Below, in pieces: positions 38,615 to 53,500 of a stretch of DNA of 64,000 nt (positions are counted from its first letter, which is position 1; the number at the start of each line of letters is the position of its first letter). The notes under the pieces were generated by a model. That model did not search any database, was not told the origin of the DNA, and saw only the letters and a program-made list of their open reading frames with translations. Origin of the DNA: Auanema rhodensis (lineage: Eukaryota > Nematoda > Chromadorea > Rhabditida > Rhabditidae); NCBI GenBank assembly GCA_964057225.1, contig OZ059897.1, positions 19,716,001 to 19,780,000 of the forward strand, written 5' to 3'. A program made the position numbers and the translations under genes.

Positions 38615-41600
38615 GGTGAAAATCGAGGATATAAGTGTGAACTTATATCAGTTGATATCTCGGTGCATTTTTAAGCTAGCGCAAATCTGATAACACAGAT
38701 CGACGCAGCTTAAAAATCCGCATCGAATGCACTATACTACATTGAGAAACGCTTAATACAAAAATTAGTTATGATCGTTTGAAAAATGATGCATTAGTGT
38801 ATGTTGAGTTTCCATGTACACTCAACATTGCTTCCAAAAACATTTTGACAAAAATTTTTTCGAAAAATTTCAAAATAATTTAGCAAAAAGTAGATGTTTT
38901 TAGATTCCTTTTTTCAAAGCAAAGACGATGGACAATGTTATTCAACGAAAAAATTATTTCTTCAGGGTGAAAATCGAGGATATAAGTGTGAACTTATATC
39001 AGTTGATATCTCGGTGCATTTTTAAGCTAGCGCAAATCTGATAACACAGATCGACGCAGCTTAAAAATCCGCATCGAATGCACTATACTACATTGAGAAA
39101 CGCTTAATACAAAAATTAGTTATGATCGTTTGAAAAATGATGCATTAGTGTATGTTGAGTTTCCATGTACACTCAACATTGCTTCCAAAAACATTTTGAC
39201 AAAACTTTTTTCGAAAAATTTCAAAATAATTTAGCAAAAAGTAGATGTTTTTAGATTCCATTTTTCAAGGCAAAGACGATAGACAATGTTATTCAACGAA
39301 AAAATTAATTCTTCAGGGTGAAAATCGAGGATATAAGTGTGAACTTATATCAGTTGATATCTCGGTGCATTTTTAAGCTAGCGCAAATCTGATAACACAG
39401 ATCGACGCAGCTTAAAAATCCGCATCGAATGCACTATACTACATTGAGAAACGCTTAATACAAAAATTAGTTATGATCGTTTGAAAAATGATGCATTAGT
39501 GTATGTTGAGTTTCCATGTACACTCAACATTGCTTCCAAACACATTTTGACAAAAATTTTTTCGAAAAATTTCAAAATAATTCAGCAAAAAGTAGATGTT
39601 TTTAGATTCCATTTTCCAAGGCAAAGACGATAGACAATGTTATTCAACGAAAAAATTAATTCTTCAGGGTGAAAATCGAGGATATAAGTGTGAACTTATA
39701 TCAGTTGATATCTCGGTGCATTTTTAAGCTAGCGCAAATCTGATAACACAGATCGACGCAGCTTAAAAATCCGCATCGAATGCACTATACTACATTGAGA
39801 AACGCTTAATACAAAAATTAGTTATGATCGTTTGAAAAATGATGCATTAGTGTATGTTGAGTTTCCATGTACACTCAACATTGCTTCCAAAAACATTTTG
39901 ACAAAACTTTTTTCGAAAAATTTCAAAATAATTTAGCAAAAAGTAGATGTTTTTAGATTCCATTTTTCAAGGCAAAGACGATAGACAATGTTATTCAACG
40001 AAAAAATTAATTCTTCAGGGTGAAAATCGAGGATATAAGTGTGAACTTATATCAGTTGATATCTCGGTGCATTTTTAAGCTAGCGCAAATCTGATAACAC
40101 AGATCGACGCAGCTTAAAAATCCGCATCGAATGCACTATACTACATTGAGAAACGCTTAATACAAAAATTAGTTCTGATCGTTTGAAAAATGATGCATTA
40201 GTGTATGTTGAGTTTCCATGTACACTCAACATTGCTTCCAAAAACATTTTGACAAAAATTTTTTCGAAAAATTTCAAAATAATTTAGCAAAAAGTAGATG
40301 TTTTTAGATTCCTTTTTTCAAAGCAAAGACGATGGACAATGTTATTCAACGAAAAAATTATTTCTTCAGGGTGAAAATCGAGGATATAAGTGTGAACTTA
40401 TATCAGTTGATATCTCGGTGCATTTTCAAGCTAGCGCAAATCTGATAACACAGATCGACGCAGCTTAAAAATCCGCATCGAATGCACTATACTACATTGA
40501 GAAACGCTTAATACAAAAATTAGTTATGATCGTTTGAAAAATGATGCATTAGTGTATGTTGAGTTTCCATGTACACTCAACATTGCTTCCAAAAACATTT
40601 TGACAAAACTTTTTTCGAAAAATTTCAAAATAATTTAGCAAAAAGTAGATGTTTTTAGATTCCATTTTCCAAGGCAAAGACGATAGACAATGTTATTCAA
40701 CGAAAAAATTAATTCTTCAGGGTGAAAATCGAGGATATAAGTGTGAACTTATATCAGTTGATATCTCGGTGCATTTTTAAGCTAGCGCAAATCTGATAAC
40801 ACAGATCGACGCAGCTTAAAAATCCGCATCGAATGCACTATACTACATTGAGAAACGCTTAATACAAAAATTAGTTATGATCGTTTGAAAAATGATGCAT
40901 TAGTGTATGTTGAGTTTCCATGTACACTCAACATTGCTTCCAAAAACATTTTGACAAAACTTTTTTCGAAAAATTTCAAAATAATTTAGCAAAAAGTAGA
41001 TGTTTTTAGATTCCATTTTTCAAGGCAAAGACGATAGACAATGTTATTCAACGAAAAAATTAATTCTTCAGGGTGAAAATCGAGGATATAAGTGTGAACT
41101 TATATCAGTTGATATCTCGGTGCATTTTTAAGCTAGCGCAAATCTGATAACACAGATCGACGCAGCTTAAAAATCCGCATCGAATGCACTATACTACATT
41201 GAGAAACGCTTAATACAAAAATTAGTTATGATCGTTTGAAAAATGATGCATTAGTGTATGTTGAGTTTCCATGTACACTCAACATTGCTTCCAAAAACAT
41301 TTTGACAAAACTTTTTTCGAAAAATTTCAAAATAATTTAGCAAAAAGTAGATGTTTTTAGATTCCATTTTTCAAGGCAAAGACGATAGACAATGTTATTC
41401 AACGAAAAAATTAATTCTTCAGGGTGAAAATCGAGGATATAAGTGTGAACTTATATCAGTTGATATCTCGGTGCATTTTTAAGCTAGCGCAAATCTGATA
41501 ACACAGATCGACGCAGCTTAAAAATCCGCATCGAATGCACTATACTACATTGAGAAACGCTTAATACAAAAATTAGTTATGATCGTTTGAAAAATGATGC

Positions 41601-41773
41601 ATTAGTGTATGTTGAGTTTCCATGTACACTCAACATTGCTTCCAAAAACATTTTGACAAAAATTTTTTCGAAAAATTTCAAAATAATTTAGCAAAAAGTA
41701 GATGTTTTTAGATTCCATTTCTCAAGGCAAAGACGATAGACAATGTTATTCAACGAAAAAATTAATTCTTCAG

Positions 41774-44581
41774 GGTGAAAATCGAGGATATAAGTGTGAA
41801 CTTATATCAGTTGATATCTCGGTGCATTTTTAAGCTAGCGCAAATCTGATAACACAGATCGACGCAGCTTAAAAATCCGCATCGAATGCACTATACTACA
41901 TTGAGAAACGCTTAATACAAAAATTAGTTATGATCGTTTGAAAAATGATGCATTAGTGTATGTTGAGTTTCCATGTACACTCAACATTGCTTCCAAAAAC
42001 ATTTTGACAAAACTTTTTTCGAAAAATTTCAAAATAATTTAGCAAAAAGTAGATGTTTTTAGATTCCATTTTTCAAGGCAAAGACGATAGACAATGTTAT
42101 TCAACGAAAAAATTAATTCTTCAGGGTGAAAATCGAGGATATAAGTGTGAACTTATATCAGTTGATATCTCGGTGCATTTTTAAGCTAGCGCAAATCTGA
42201 TAACACAGATCGACGCAGCTTAAAAATCCGCATCGAATGCACTATACTACATTGAGAAACGCTTAATACAAAAATTAGTTATGATCGTTTGAAAAATGAT
42301 GCATTAGTGTATGTTGAGTTTCCATGTACACTCAACATTGCTTCCAAAAACATTTTGACAAAACTTTTTTCGAAAAATTTCAAAATAATTTAGCAAAAAG
42401 TAGATGTTTTTAGATTCCATTTTTCAAGGCAAAGACGATAGACAATGTTATTCAACGAAAAAATTAATTCTTCAGGGTGAAAATCGAGGATATAAGTGTG
42501 AACTTATATCAGTTGATATCTCGGTGCATTTTTAAGCTAGCGCAAATCTGATAACACAGATCGACGCAGCTTAAAAATCCGCATCGAATGCACTATACTA
42601 CATTGAGAAACGCTTAATACAAAAATTAGTTATGATCGTTTGAAAAATGATGCATTAGTGTATGTTGAGTTTCCATGTACACTCAACATTGCTTCCAAAA
42701 ACATTTTGACAAAAATTTTTTCGAAAAATTTCAAAATAATTTAGCAAAAAGTAGATGTTTTTAGATTCCATTTCTCAAGGCAAAGACGATAGACAATGTT
42801 ATTCAACGAAAAAATTAATTCTTCAGGGTGAAAATCGAGGATATAAGTGTGAACTTATATCAGTTGATATCTCGGTGCATTTTTAAGCTAGCGCAAATCT
42901 GATAACACAGATCGACGCAGCTTAAAAATCCGCATCGAATGCACTATACTACATTGAGAAACGCTTAATACAAAAATTAGTTATGATCGTTTGAAAAATG
43001 ATGCATTAGTGTATGTTGAGTTTCCATGTACACTCAACATTGCTTCCAAAAACATTTTGACAAAACTTTTTTCGAAAAATTTCAAAATAATTTAGCAAAA
43101 AGTAGATGTTTTTAGATTCCATTTTTCAAGGCAAAGACGATAGACAATGTTATTCAACGAAAAAATTAATTTTTCAGGGTGAAAATCGAGGATATAAGTG
43201 TGAACTTATATCAGTTGATATCTCGGTGCATTTTTAAGCTAGCGCAAATCTGATAACACAGATCGACGCAGCTTAAAAATCCGCATCGAATGCACTATAC
43301 TACATTGAAAAACGCTTAATACAAAAATTAGTTATGATCGTTTGAAAAATGATGCATTAGTGTATGTTGAGTTTCCATGTACACTCAACATTGCTTCCAA
43401 AAACATTTTGACAAAACTTTTTTCGAAAAATTTCAAAATAATTTAGCAAAAAGTAGATGTTTTTAGATTCCATTTTTCAAGGCAAAGACGATAGACAATG
43501 TTATTCAACGAAAAAATTAATTCTTCAGGGTGAAAATCGAGGATATAAGTGTGAACTTATATCAGTTGATATCTCGGTGCATTTTTAAGCTAGCGCAAAT
43601 CTGATAACACAGATCGACGCAGCTTAAAAATCCGCATCGAATGCACTATACTACATTGAAAAACGCTTGATACAAAAATTAGTTATGATCTTTTGAAAAA
43701 TGATGCATTAGTGTATGTTGAGTTTCCATGTACACTCAACATTGCTTCCAAAAACATTTTGACAAAAATTTTTTCGAAAAATTTCAAAATAATTTAGCAA
43801 AAAGTAGATGTTTTTAGATTCCATTTCTCAAGGCAAAGACGATAGACAATGTTATTCAACGAAAAAATTAATTCTTCAGGGTGAAAATCGAGGATATAAG
43901 TGTGAACTTATATCAGTTGATATCTCGGTGCATTTTTAAGCTAGCGCAAATCTGATAACACAGATCGACGCAGCTTAAAAATCCGCATCGAATGCACTAT
44001 ACTACATTGAGAAACGCTTAATACAAAAATTAGTTATGATCGTTTGAAAAATGATGCATTAGTGTATGTTGAGTTTCCATGTACACTCAACATTGCTTCC
44101 AAAAACATTTTGACAAAACTTTTTTCGAAAAATTTCAAAATAATTTAGCAAAAAGTAGATGTTTTTAGATTCCATTTTTCAAGGCAAAGACGATAGACAA
44201 TGTTATTCAACGAAAAAATTAATTCTTCAGGGTGAAAATCGAGGATATAAGTGTGAACTTATATCAGTTGATATCTCGGTGCATTTTTAAGCTAGCGCAA
44301 ATCTGATAACACAGATCGACGCAGCTTAAAAATCCGCATCGAATGCACTATACTACATTGAGAAACGCTTAATACAAAAATTAGTTATGATCGTTTGAAA
44401 AATGATGCATTAGTGTATGTTGAGTTTCCATGTACACTCAACATTGCTTCCAAACACATTTTGACAAAAATTTTTTCGAAAAATTTCAAAATAATTCAGC
44501 AAAAAGTAGATGTTTTTAGATTCCATTTTCCAAGGCAAAGACGATAGACAATGTTATTCAACGAAAAAATTAATTCTTCAG
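41774..44581. repeat. Eight-monomer block, copy 2 (M120-M127)
   Basis: M120 to M127 match M103 to M110 in order, including the rare GAAAAACGCTTAAT monomer (M124), at exactly 17 monomers' distance. One difference is TAATTTTTCAG at the end of M123. The flanks differ on both sides, so the visible homology is limited to about 2.8 kb. Confidence 0.88.
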
Positions 44582-47500
44582 GGTGAAAATCGAGGATATA
44601 AGTGTGAACTTATATCAGTTGATATCTCGGTGCATTTTTAAGCTAGCGCAAATCTGATAACACAGATCGACGCAGCTTAAAAATCCGCATCGAATGCACT
44701 ATACTACATTGAGAAACGCTTAATACAAAAATTAGTTATGATCGTTTGAAAAATGATGCATTAGTGTATGTTGAGTTTCCATGTACACTCAACATTGCTT
44801 CCAAAAACATTTTGACAAAACTTTTTTCGAAAAATTTCAAAATAATTTAGCAAAAAGTAGATGTTTTTAGATTCCATTTTTCAAGGCAAAGACGATAGAC
44901 AATGTTATTCAACGAAAAAATTAATTCTTCAGGGTGAAAATCGAGGATATAAGTGTGAACTTATATCAGTTGATATCTCGGTGCATTTTTAAGCTAGCGC
45001 AAATCTGATAACACAGATCGACGCAGCTTAAAAATCCGCATCGAATGCACTATACTACATTGAGAAACGCTTAATACAAAAATTAGTTATGATCGTTTGA
45101 AAAATGATGCATTAGTGTATGTTGAGTTTCCATGTACACTCAACATTGCTTCCAAAAACATTTTGACAAAAATTTTTTCGAAAAATTTCAAAATAATTTA
45201 GCAAAAAGTAGATGTTTTTAGATTCCATTTCTCAAGGCAAAGACGATAGACAATGTTATTCAACGAAAAAATTAATTCTTCAGGGTGAAAATCGAGGATA
45301 TAAGTGTGAACTTATATCAGTTGATATCTCGGTGCATTTTTAAGCTAGCGCAAATCTGATAACACAGATCGACGCAGCTTAAAAATCCGCATCGAATGCA
45401 CTATACTACATTGAGAAACGCTTAATACAAAAATTAGTTATGATCGTTTGAAAAATGATGCATTAGTGTATGTTGAGTTTCCATGTACACTCAACATTGC
45501 TTCCAAAAACATTTTGACAAAAATTTTTTCGAAAAATTTCAAAATAATTTAGCAAAAAGTAGATGTTTTTAGATTCCATTTCTCAAGGCAAAGACGATAG
45601 ACAATGTTATTCAACGAAAAAATTAATTCTTCAGGGTGAAAATCGAGGATATAAGTGTGAACTTATATCAGTTGATATCTCGGTGCATTTTTAAGCTAGC
45701 GCAAATCTGATAACACAGATCGACGCAGCTTAAAAATCCGCATCGAATGCACTATACTACATTGAGAAACGCTTAATACAAAAATTAGTTATGATCGTTT
45801 GAAAAATGATGCATTAGTGTATGTTGAGTTTCCATGTACACTCAACATTGCTTCCAAAAACATTTTGACAAAACTTTTTTCGAAAAATTTCAAAATAATT
45901 TAGCAAAAAGTAGATGTTTTTAGATTCCATTTTTCAAGGCAAAGACGATAGACAATGTTATTCAACGAAAAAATTAATTCTTCAGGGTGAAAATCGAGGA
46001 TATAAGTGTGAACTTATATCAGTTGATATCTCGGTGCATTTTTAAGCTAGCGCAAATCTGATAACACAGATCGACGCAGCTTAAAAATCCGCATCGAATG
46101 CACTATACTACATTGAGAAACGCTTAATACAAAAATTAGTTATGATCGTTTGAAAAATGATGCATTAGTGTATGTTGAGTTTCCATGTACACTCAACATT
46201 GCTTCCAAAAACATTTTGACAAAAATTTTTTCGAAAAATTTCAAAATAATTTAGCAAAAAGTAGATGTTTTTAGATTCCATTTCTCAAGGCAAAGACGAT
46301 AGACAATGTTATTCAACGAAAAAATTAATTCTTCAGGGTGAAAATCGAGGATATAAGTGTGAACTTATATCAGTTGATATCTCGGTGCATTTTTAAGCTA
46401 GCGCAAATCTGATAACACAGATCGACGCAGCTTAAAAATCCGCATCGAATGCACTATACTACATTGAGAAACGCTTAATACAAAAATTAGTTATGATCGT
46501 TTGAAAAATGATGCATTAGTGTATGTTGAGTTTCCATGTACACTCAACATTGCTTCCAAAAACATTTTGACAAAACTTTTTTCGAAAAATTTCAAAATAA
46601 TTTAGCAAAAAGTAGATGTTTTTAGATTCCATTTTTCAAGGCAAAGACGATAGACAATGTTATTCAACGAAAAAATTAATTCTTCAGGGTGAAAATCGAG
46701 GATATAAGTGTGAACTTATATCAGTTGATATCTCGGTGCATTTTTAAGCTAGCGCAAATCTGATAACACAGATCGACGCAGCTTAAAAATCCGCATCGAA
46801 TGCACTATACTACATTGAAAAACGCTTGATACAAAAATTAGTTATGATCTTTTGAAAAATGATGCATTAGTGTATGTTGAGTTTCCATGTACACTCAACA
46901 TTGCTTCCAAAAACATTTTGACAAAAATTTTTTCGAAAAATTTCAAAATAATTTAGCAAAAAGTAGATGTTTTTAGATTCCATTTCTCAAGGCAAAGACG
47001 ATAGACAATGTTATTCAACGAAAAAATTAATTCTTCAGGGTGAAAATCGAGGATATAAGTGTGAACTTATATCAGTTGATATCTCGGTGCATTTTTAAGC
47101 TAGCGCAAATCTGATAACACAGATCGACGCAGCTTAAAAATCCGCATCGAATGCACTATACTACATTGAGAAACGCTTAATACAAAAATTAGTTATGATC
47201 GTTTGAAAAATGATGCATTAGTGTATGTTGAGTTTCCATGTACACTCAACATTGCTTCCAAAAACATTTTGACAAAAATTTTTTCGAAAAATTTCAAAAT
47301 AATTTAGCAAAAAGTAGATGTTTTTAGATTCCTTTTTTCAAAGCAAAGACGATGGACAATGTTGTTCAACGAAAAAATTATTTCTTCAGGGTGAAAATCG
47401 AGGATATAAGTGTGAACTTATATCAGTTGATATCTCGGTGCATTTTTAAGCTAGCGCAAATCTGATAACACAGATCGACGCAGCTTAAAAATCCGCATCG

Positions 47501-48442
47501 AATGCACTATACTACATTGAGAAACGCTTAATACAAAAATTAGTTATGATCGTTTGAAAAATGATGCATTAGTGTATGTTGAGTTTCCATGTACACTCAA
47601 CATTGCTTCCAAAAACATTTTGACAAAACTTTTTTCGAAAAATTTCAAAATAATTTAGCAAAAAGTAGATGTTTTTAGATTCCATTTTTCAAGGCAAAGA
47701 CGATAGACAATGTTATTCAACGAAAAAATTAATTCTTCAGGGTGAAAATCGAGGATATAAGTGTGAACTTATATCAGTTGATATCTCGGTGCATTTTTAA
47801 GCTAGCGCAAATCTGATAACACAGATCGACGCAGCTTAAAAATCCGCATCGAATGCACTATACTACATTGAGAAACGCTTAATACAAAAATTAGTTATGA
47901 TCGTTTGAAAAATGATGCATTAGTGTATGTTGAGTTTCCATGTACACTCAACATTGCTTCCAAAAACATTTTGACAAAAATTTTTTCGAAAAATTTCAAA
48001 ATAATTTAGCAAAAAGTAGATGTTTTTAGATTCCTTCTTTCAAAGCAAAGACGATGGACAATGTTGTTCAACGAAAAAATTATTTCTTCAGGGTGAAAAT
48101 CGAGGATATAAGTGTGAACTTATATCAGTTGATATCTCGGTGCATTTTTAAGCTAGCGCAAATCTGATAACACAGATCGACGCAGCTTAAAAATCCGCAT
48201 CGAATGCACTATACTACATTGAGAAACGCTTAATACAAAAATTAGTTATGATCGTTTGAAAAATGATGCATTAGTGTATGTTGAGTTTCCATGTACACTC
48301 AACATTGCTTCCAAAAACATTTTGACAAAACTTTTTTCGAAAAATTTCAAAATAATTTAGCAAAAAGTAGATGTTTTTAGATTCCATTTTTCAAGGCAAA
48401 GACGATAGACAATGTTATTCAACGAAAAAATTAATTCTTCAG

Positions 48443-50548
48443 GGTGAAAATCGAGGATATAAGTGTGAACTTATATCAGTTGATATCTCGGTGCATTTTT
48501 AAGCTAGCGCAAATCTGATAACACAGATCGACGCAGCTTAAAAATCCGCATCGAATGCACTATACTACATTGAGAAACGCTTAATACAAAAATTAGTTAT
48601 GATCGTTTGAAAAATGATGCATTAGTGTATGTTGAGTTTCCATGTACACTCAACATTGCTTCCAAACACATTTTGACAAAAATTTTTTCGAAAAATTTCA
48701 AAATAATTCAGCAAAAAGTAGATGTTTTTAGATTCCATTTTCCAAGGCAAAGACGATAGACAATGTTATTCAACGAAAAAATTAATTCTTCAGGGTGAAA
48801 ATCGAGGATATAAGTGTGAACTTATATCAGTTGATATCTCGGTGCATTTTTAAGCTAGCGCAAATCTGATAACACAGATCGACGCAGCTTAAAAATCCGC
48901 ATCGAATGCACTATACTACATTGAGAAACGCTTAATACAAAAATTAGTTATGATCGTTTGAAAAATGATGCATTAGTGTATGTTGAGTTTCCATGTACAC
49001 TCAACATTGCTTCCAAAAACATTTTGACAAAAATTTTTTCGAAAAATTTCAAAATAATTTAGCAAAAAGTAGATGTTTTTAGATTCCATTTTTCAAGGCA
49101 AAGACGATGGACAATGTTATTCAACGAAAAAATTAATTCTTCAGGGTGAAAATCGAGGATATAAGTGTGAACTTATATCAGTTGATATCTCGGTGCATTT
49201 TTAAGCTAGCGCAAATCTGATAACACAGATCGACGCAGCTTAAAAATCCGCATCGAATGCACTATACTACATTGAGAAACGCTTAATACAAAAATTAGTT
49301 ATGATCGTTTGAAAAATGATGCATTAGTGTATGTTGAGTTTCCATGTACACTCAACATTGCTTCCAAAAACATTTTGACAAAAATTTTTTCGAAAAATTT
49401 CAAAATAATTTAGCAAAAAGTAGATGTTTTTAGATTCCATTTTTCAAGGCAAAGACGATGGACAATGTTATTCAACGAAAAAATTAATTCTTCAGGGTGA
49501 AAATCGAGGATATAAGTGTGAACTTATATCAGTTGATATCTCGGTACATTTTTAAGCTAGCGCAAATCTGATAACACAGATCGACGCAGCTTAAAAATCC
49601 GCATCGAATGCACTATACTACATTGGTAAACGCTTAATACAAAAATTAGTTATGATCGTTTGAAAAATGATGCATTAGTGTATGTTGAGTTTCCATGTAC
49701 ACTCAACATTGCTTCCAAACACATTTTGACAAAAATTTTTTCGAAAAATTTCAAAATAATTCAGCAAAAAGTAGATGTTTTTAGATTCCATTTTCCAAGG
49801 CAAAGACGATAGACAATGTTATTCAACGAAAAAATTAATTCTTCAGGGTGAAAATCGAGGATATAAGTGTGAACTTATATCAGTTGATATCTCGGTGCAT
49901 TTTTAAGCTAGCGCAAATCTGATAACACAGATCGACGCAGCTTAAAAATCCGCATCGAATGCACTATACTACATTGAGAAACGCTTAATACAAAAATTAG
50001 TTATGATCGTTTGAAAAATGATGCATTAGTGTATGTTGAGTTTCCATGTACACTCAACATTGCTTCCAAAAACATTTTGACAAAAATTTTTTCGAAAAAT
50101 TTCAAAATAATTTAGCAAAAAGTAGATGTTTTTAGATTCCATTTTTCAAGGCAAAGACGATGGACAATGTTATTCAACGAAAAAATTAATTCTTCAGGGT
50201 GAAAATCGAGGATATAAGTGTGAACTTATATCAGTTGATATCTCGGTGCATTTTTAAGCTAGCGCAAATCTGATAACACAGATCGACGCAGCTTAAAAAT
50301 CCGCATCGAATGCACTATACTACATTGAGAAACGCTTAATACAAAAATTAGTTATGATCGTTTGAAAAATGATGCATTAGTGTATGTTGAGTTTCCATGT
50401 ACACTCAACATTGCTTCCAAAAACATTTTGACAAAAATTTTTTCGAAAAATTTCAAAATAATTTAGCAAAAAGTAGATGTTTTTAGATTCCATTTTTCAA
50501 GGCAAAGACGATGGACAATGTTATTCAACGAAAAAATTAATTCTTCAG
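48443..50548. repeat. Three-monomer tandem duplication (M139-M141 and M142-M144)
   Basis: Each 1053-bp unit is one 225C/267C/300C monomer followed by two plain 316G monomers. M142 differs from M139 in its 5' half: it has TCGGTACATT (position 51) and CATTGGTAAAC (positions 131-132), which are the marks of M145. M142 is therefore a junction monomer formed by exchange between an M145-type 5' part and an M139-type 3' part. Confidence 0.88.
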
Positions 50549-53500
50549 GGTGAAAATCGAGGATATAAGTGTGAACTTATATCAGTTGATATCTCGGTAC
50601 ATTTTTAAGCTAGCGCAAATCTGATAACACAGATCGACGCAGCTTAAAAATCCGCATCGAATGCACTATACTACATTGGTAAACGCTTAATACAAAAATT
50701 AGTTATGATCGTTTGAAAAATGATGCATTAGTGTATGTTGAGTTTCCATGTACACTCAACATTGCTTCCAAAAACATTTTGACAAAAATTTTTTCGAAAA
50801 ATTTCAAAATAATTTAGCAAAAAGTAGATGTTTTTAGATTCCTTTTTTTAAGGCAAAGACGATGGACAATGTTATTCAACGAAAAAATTAATTCTTCAGG
50901 GTGAAAATCGAGGATATAAGTGTGAACTTATATCAGTTGATATCTCGGTACATTTTTAAGCTAGCGCAAATCTGATAACACAGATCGACGCAGCTTAAAA
51001 ATCCGCATCGAATGCACTATACTACATGGAAAAACGCTTAATACAAAAATTAGTTATGATCGTTTGAAAAATGATGCATTAGTGTATGTTGAGTTTCCAT
51101 GTACACTCAACATTGCTTCCAAAAACATTTTGACAAAAATTTTTTCGAAAAATTTCAAAATAATTTAGCAAAAAGTAGATGTTTTTAGATTCCATTTCTC
51201 AAGGCAAAGACGATAGACAATGTTATTCAACGAAAAAATTAATTCTTCAGGGTGAAAATCGAGAATATAAGTGTGAACTTATATCAGTTGATATCTCGGT
51301 GCATTTTTAAGCTAGCGCAAATCTGATAACACAGATCGACGCAGCTTAAAAATCCGCATCGAATGCACTATACTACATTGAGAAACGCTTAATACAAAAA
51401 TTAGTTATGATCGTTTGAAAAATGATGCATTAGTGTATGTTGAGTTTCCATGTACACTCAACATTGCTTCCAAAAACATTTTGACAAAACTTTTTTCGAA
51501 AAATTTCAAAATAATTTAGCAAAAAGTAGATGTTTTTAGATTCCATTTTTCAAGGCAAAGACGATAGACAATGTTATTCAACGAAAAAATTAATTCTTCA
51601 GGGTGAAAATCGAGGATATAAGTGTGAACTTATATCAGTTGATATCTCGGTGCATTTTTAAGCTAGCGCAAATCTGATAACACAGATCGACGCAGCTTAA
51701 AAATCCGCATCGAATGCACTATATTACATTGAAAAACGCTTGATACAAAAATTAGTTATGATCTTTTGAAAAATGATGCATTAGTGTATGTTGAGTTTCC
51801 ATGTACACTCAACATTGCTTCCAAAAACATTTTGACAAAAATTTTTTCGAAAAATTTCAAAATAATTTAGCAAAAAGTAGATGTTTTTAGATTCCATTTC
51901 TCAAGGCAAAGACGATAGACAATGTTATTCAACGAAAAAATTAATTCTTCAGGGTGAAAATCGAGGATATAAGTGTGAACTTATATCAGTTGATATCTCG
52001 GTGCATTTTTAAGCTAGCGCAAATCTGATAACACAGATCGACGCAGCTTAAAAATCCGCATCGAATGCACTATACTACATTGAGAAACGCTTAATACAAA
52101 AATTAGTTATGATCGTTTGAAAAATGATGCATTAGTGTATGTTGAGTTTCCATGTACACTCAACATTGCTTCCAAAAACATTTTGACAAAAATTTTTTCG
52201 AAAAATTTCAAAATAATTTAGCAAAAAGTAGATGTTTTTAGATTCCTTTTTTCAAAGCAAAGACGATGGACAATGTTGTTCAACGAAAAAATTATTTCTT
52301 CAGGGTGAAAATCGAGGATATAAGTGTGAACTTATATCAGTTGATATCTCGGTGCATTTTTAAGCTAGCGCAAATCTGATAACACAGATCGACGCAGCTT
52401 AAAAATCCGCATCGAATGCACTATACTACATTGAGAAACGCTTAATACAAAAATTAGTTATGATCGTTTGAAAAATGATGCATTAGTGTATGTTGAGTTT
52501 CCATGTACACTCAACATTGCTTCCAAAAACATTTTGACAAAACTTTTTTCGAAAAATTTCAAAATAATTTAGCAAAAAGTAGATGTTTTTAGATTCCATT
52601 TTTCAAGGCAAAGACGATAGACAATGTTATTCAACGAAAAAATTAATTCTTCAGGGTGAAAATCGAGGATATAAGTGTGAACTTATATCAGTTGATATCT
52701 CGGTGCATTTTTAAGCTAGCGCAAATCTGATAACACAGATCGACGCAGCTTAAAAATCCGCATCGAATGCACTATACTACATTGAGAAACGCTTAATACA
52801 AAAATTAGTTATGATCGTTTGAAAAATGATGCATTAGTGTATGTTGAGTTTCCATGTACACTCAACATTGCTTCCAAACACATTTTGACAAAAATTTTTT
52901 CGAAAAATTTCAAAATAATTCAGCAAAAAGTAGATGTTTTTAGATTCCATTTTCCAAGGCAAAGACGATAGACAATGTTATTCAACGAAAAAATTAATTC
53001 TTCAGGGTGAAAATCGAGGATATAAGTGTGAACTTATATCAGTTGATATCTCGGTGCATTTTTAAGCTAGCGCAAATCTGATAACACAGATCGACGCAGC
53101 TTAAAAATCCGCATCGAATGCACTATACTACATTGAGAAACGCTTAATACAAAAATTAGTTATGATCGTTTGAAAAATGATGCATTAGTGTATGTTGAGT
53201 TTCCATGTACACTCAACATTGCTTCCAAAAACATTTTGACAAAAATTTTTTCGAAAAATTTCAATATAATTTAGCAAAAAGTAGATGTTTTTAGATTCCA
53301 TTTTTCAAGGCAAAGACGATGGACAATGTTATTCAACGAAAAAATTAATTCTTCAGGGTGAAAATCGAGGATATAAGTGTGAACTTATATCAGTTGATAT
53401 CTCGGTGCATTTTTAAGCTAGCGCAAATCTGATAACACAGATCGACGCAGCTTAAAAATCCGCATCGAATGCACTATACTACATTGAGAAACGCTTAATA

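Larger units (their letters stand above)
31595..48793. repeat. Zone dominated by three monomer types (M91-M139)
   Basis: Nearly all 49 monomers belong to three haplotypes: 240C with 316A, 299C with 316A, and 225C/267C/300C. A 295T/304A/343T type is interspersed (M93, M100, M111, M115, M135, M137). M100-M103 and M111-M114 have the same order at 3861 bp spacing (11 monomers). M135-M136 and M137-M138 form a two-monomer duplication (702 bp). M97 is a rare recombinant with ATGGAGAAAC and a T at 343 on a 295A background. M115 and M116 carry private changes at 40175 and in TGCATTTTCAAG. Confidence 0.85.

Noticed and set aside
40080-40277. Open reading frame of 65 codons on the minus strand
   Set aside because: It lies wholly inside satellite monomer M115 and exists only because A is replaced by C at 40175, which turns a TAA stop (minus strand) present in the other monomers into GAA. 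The other copies are closed at that point. It is a chance ORF, with no conserved domain or coding signature.
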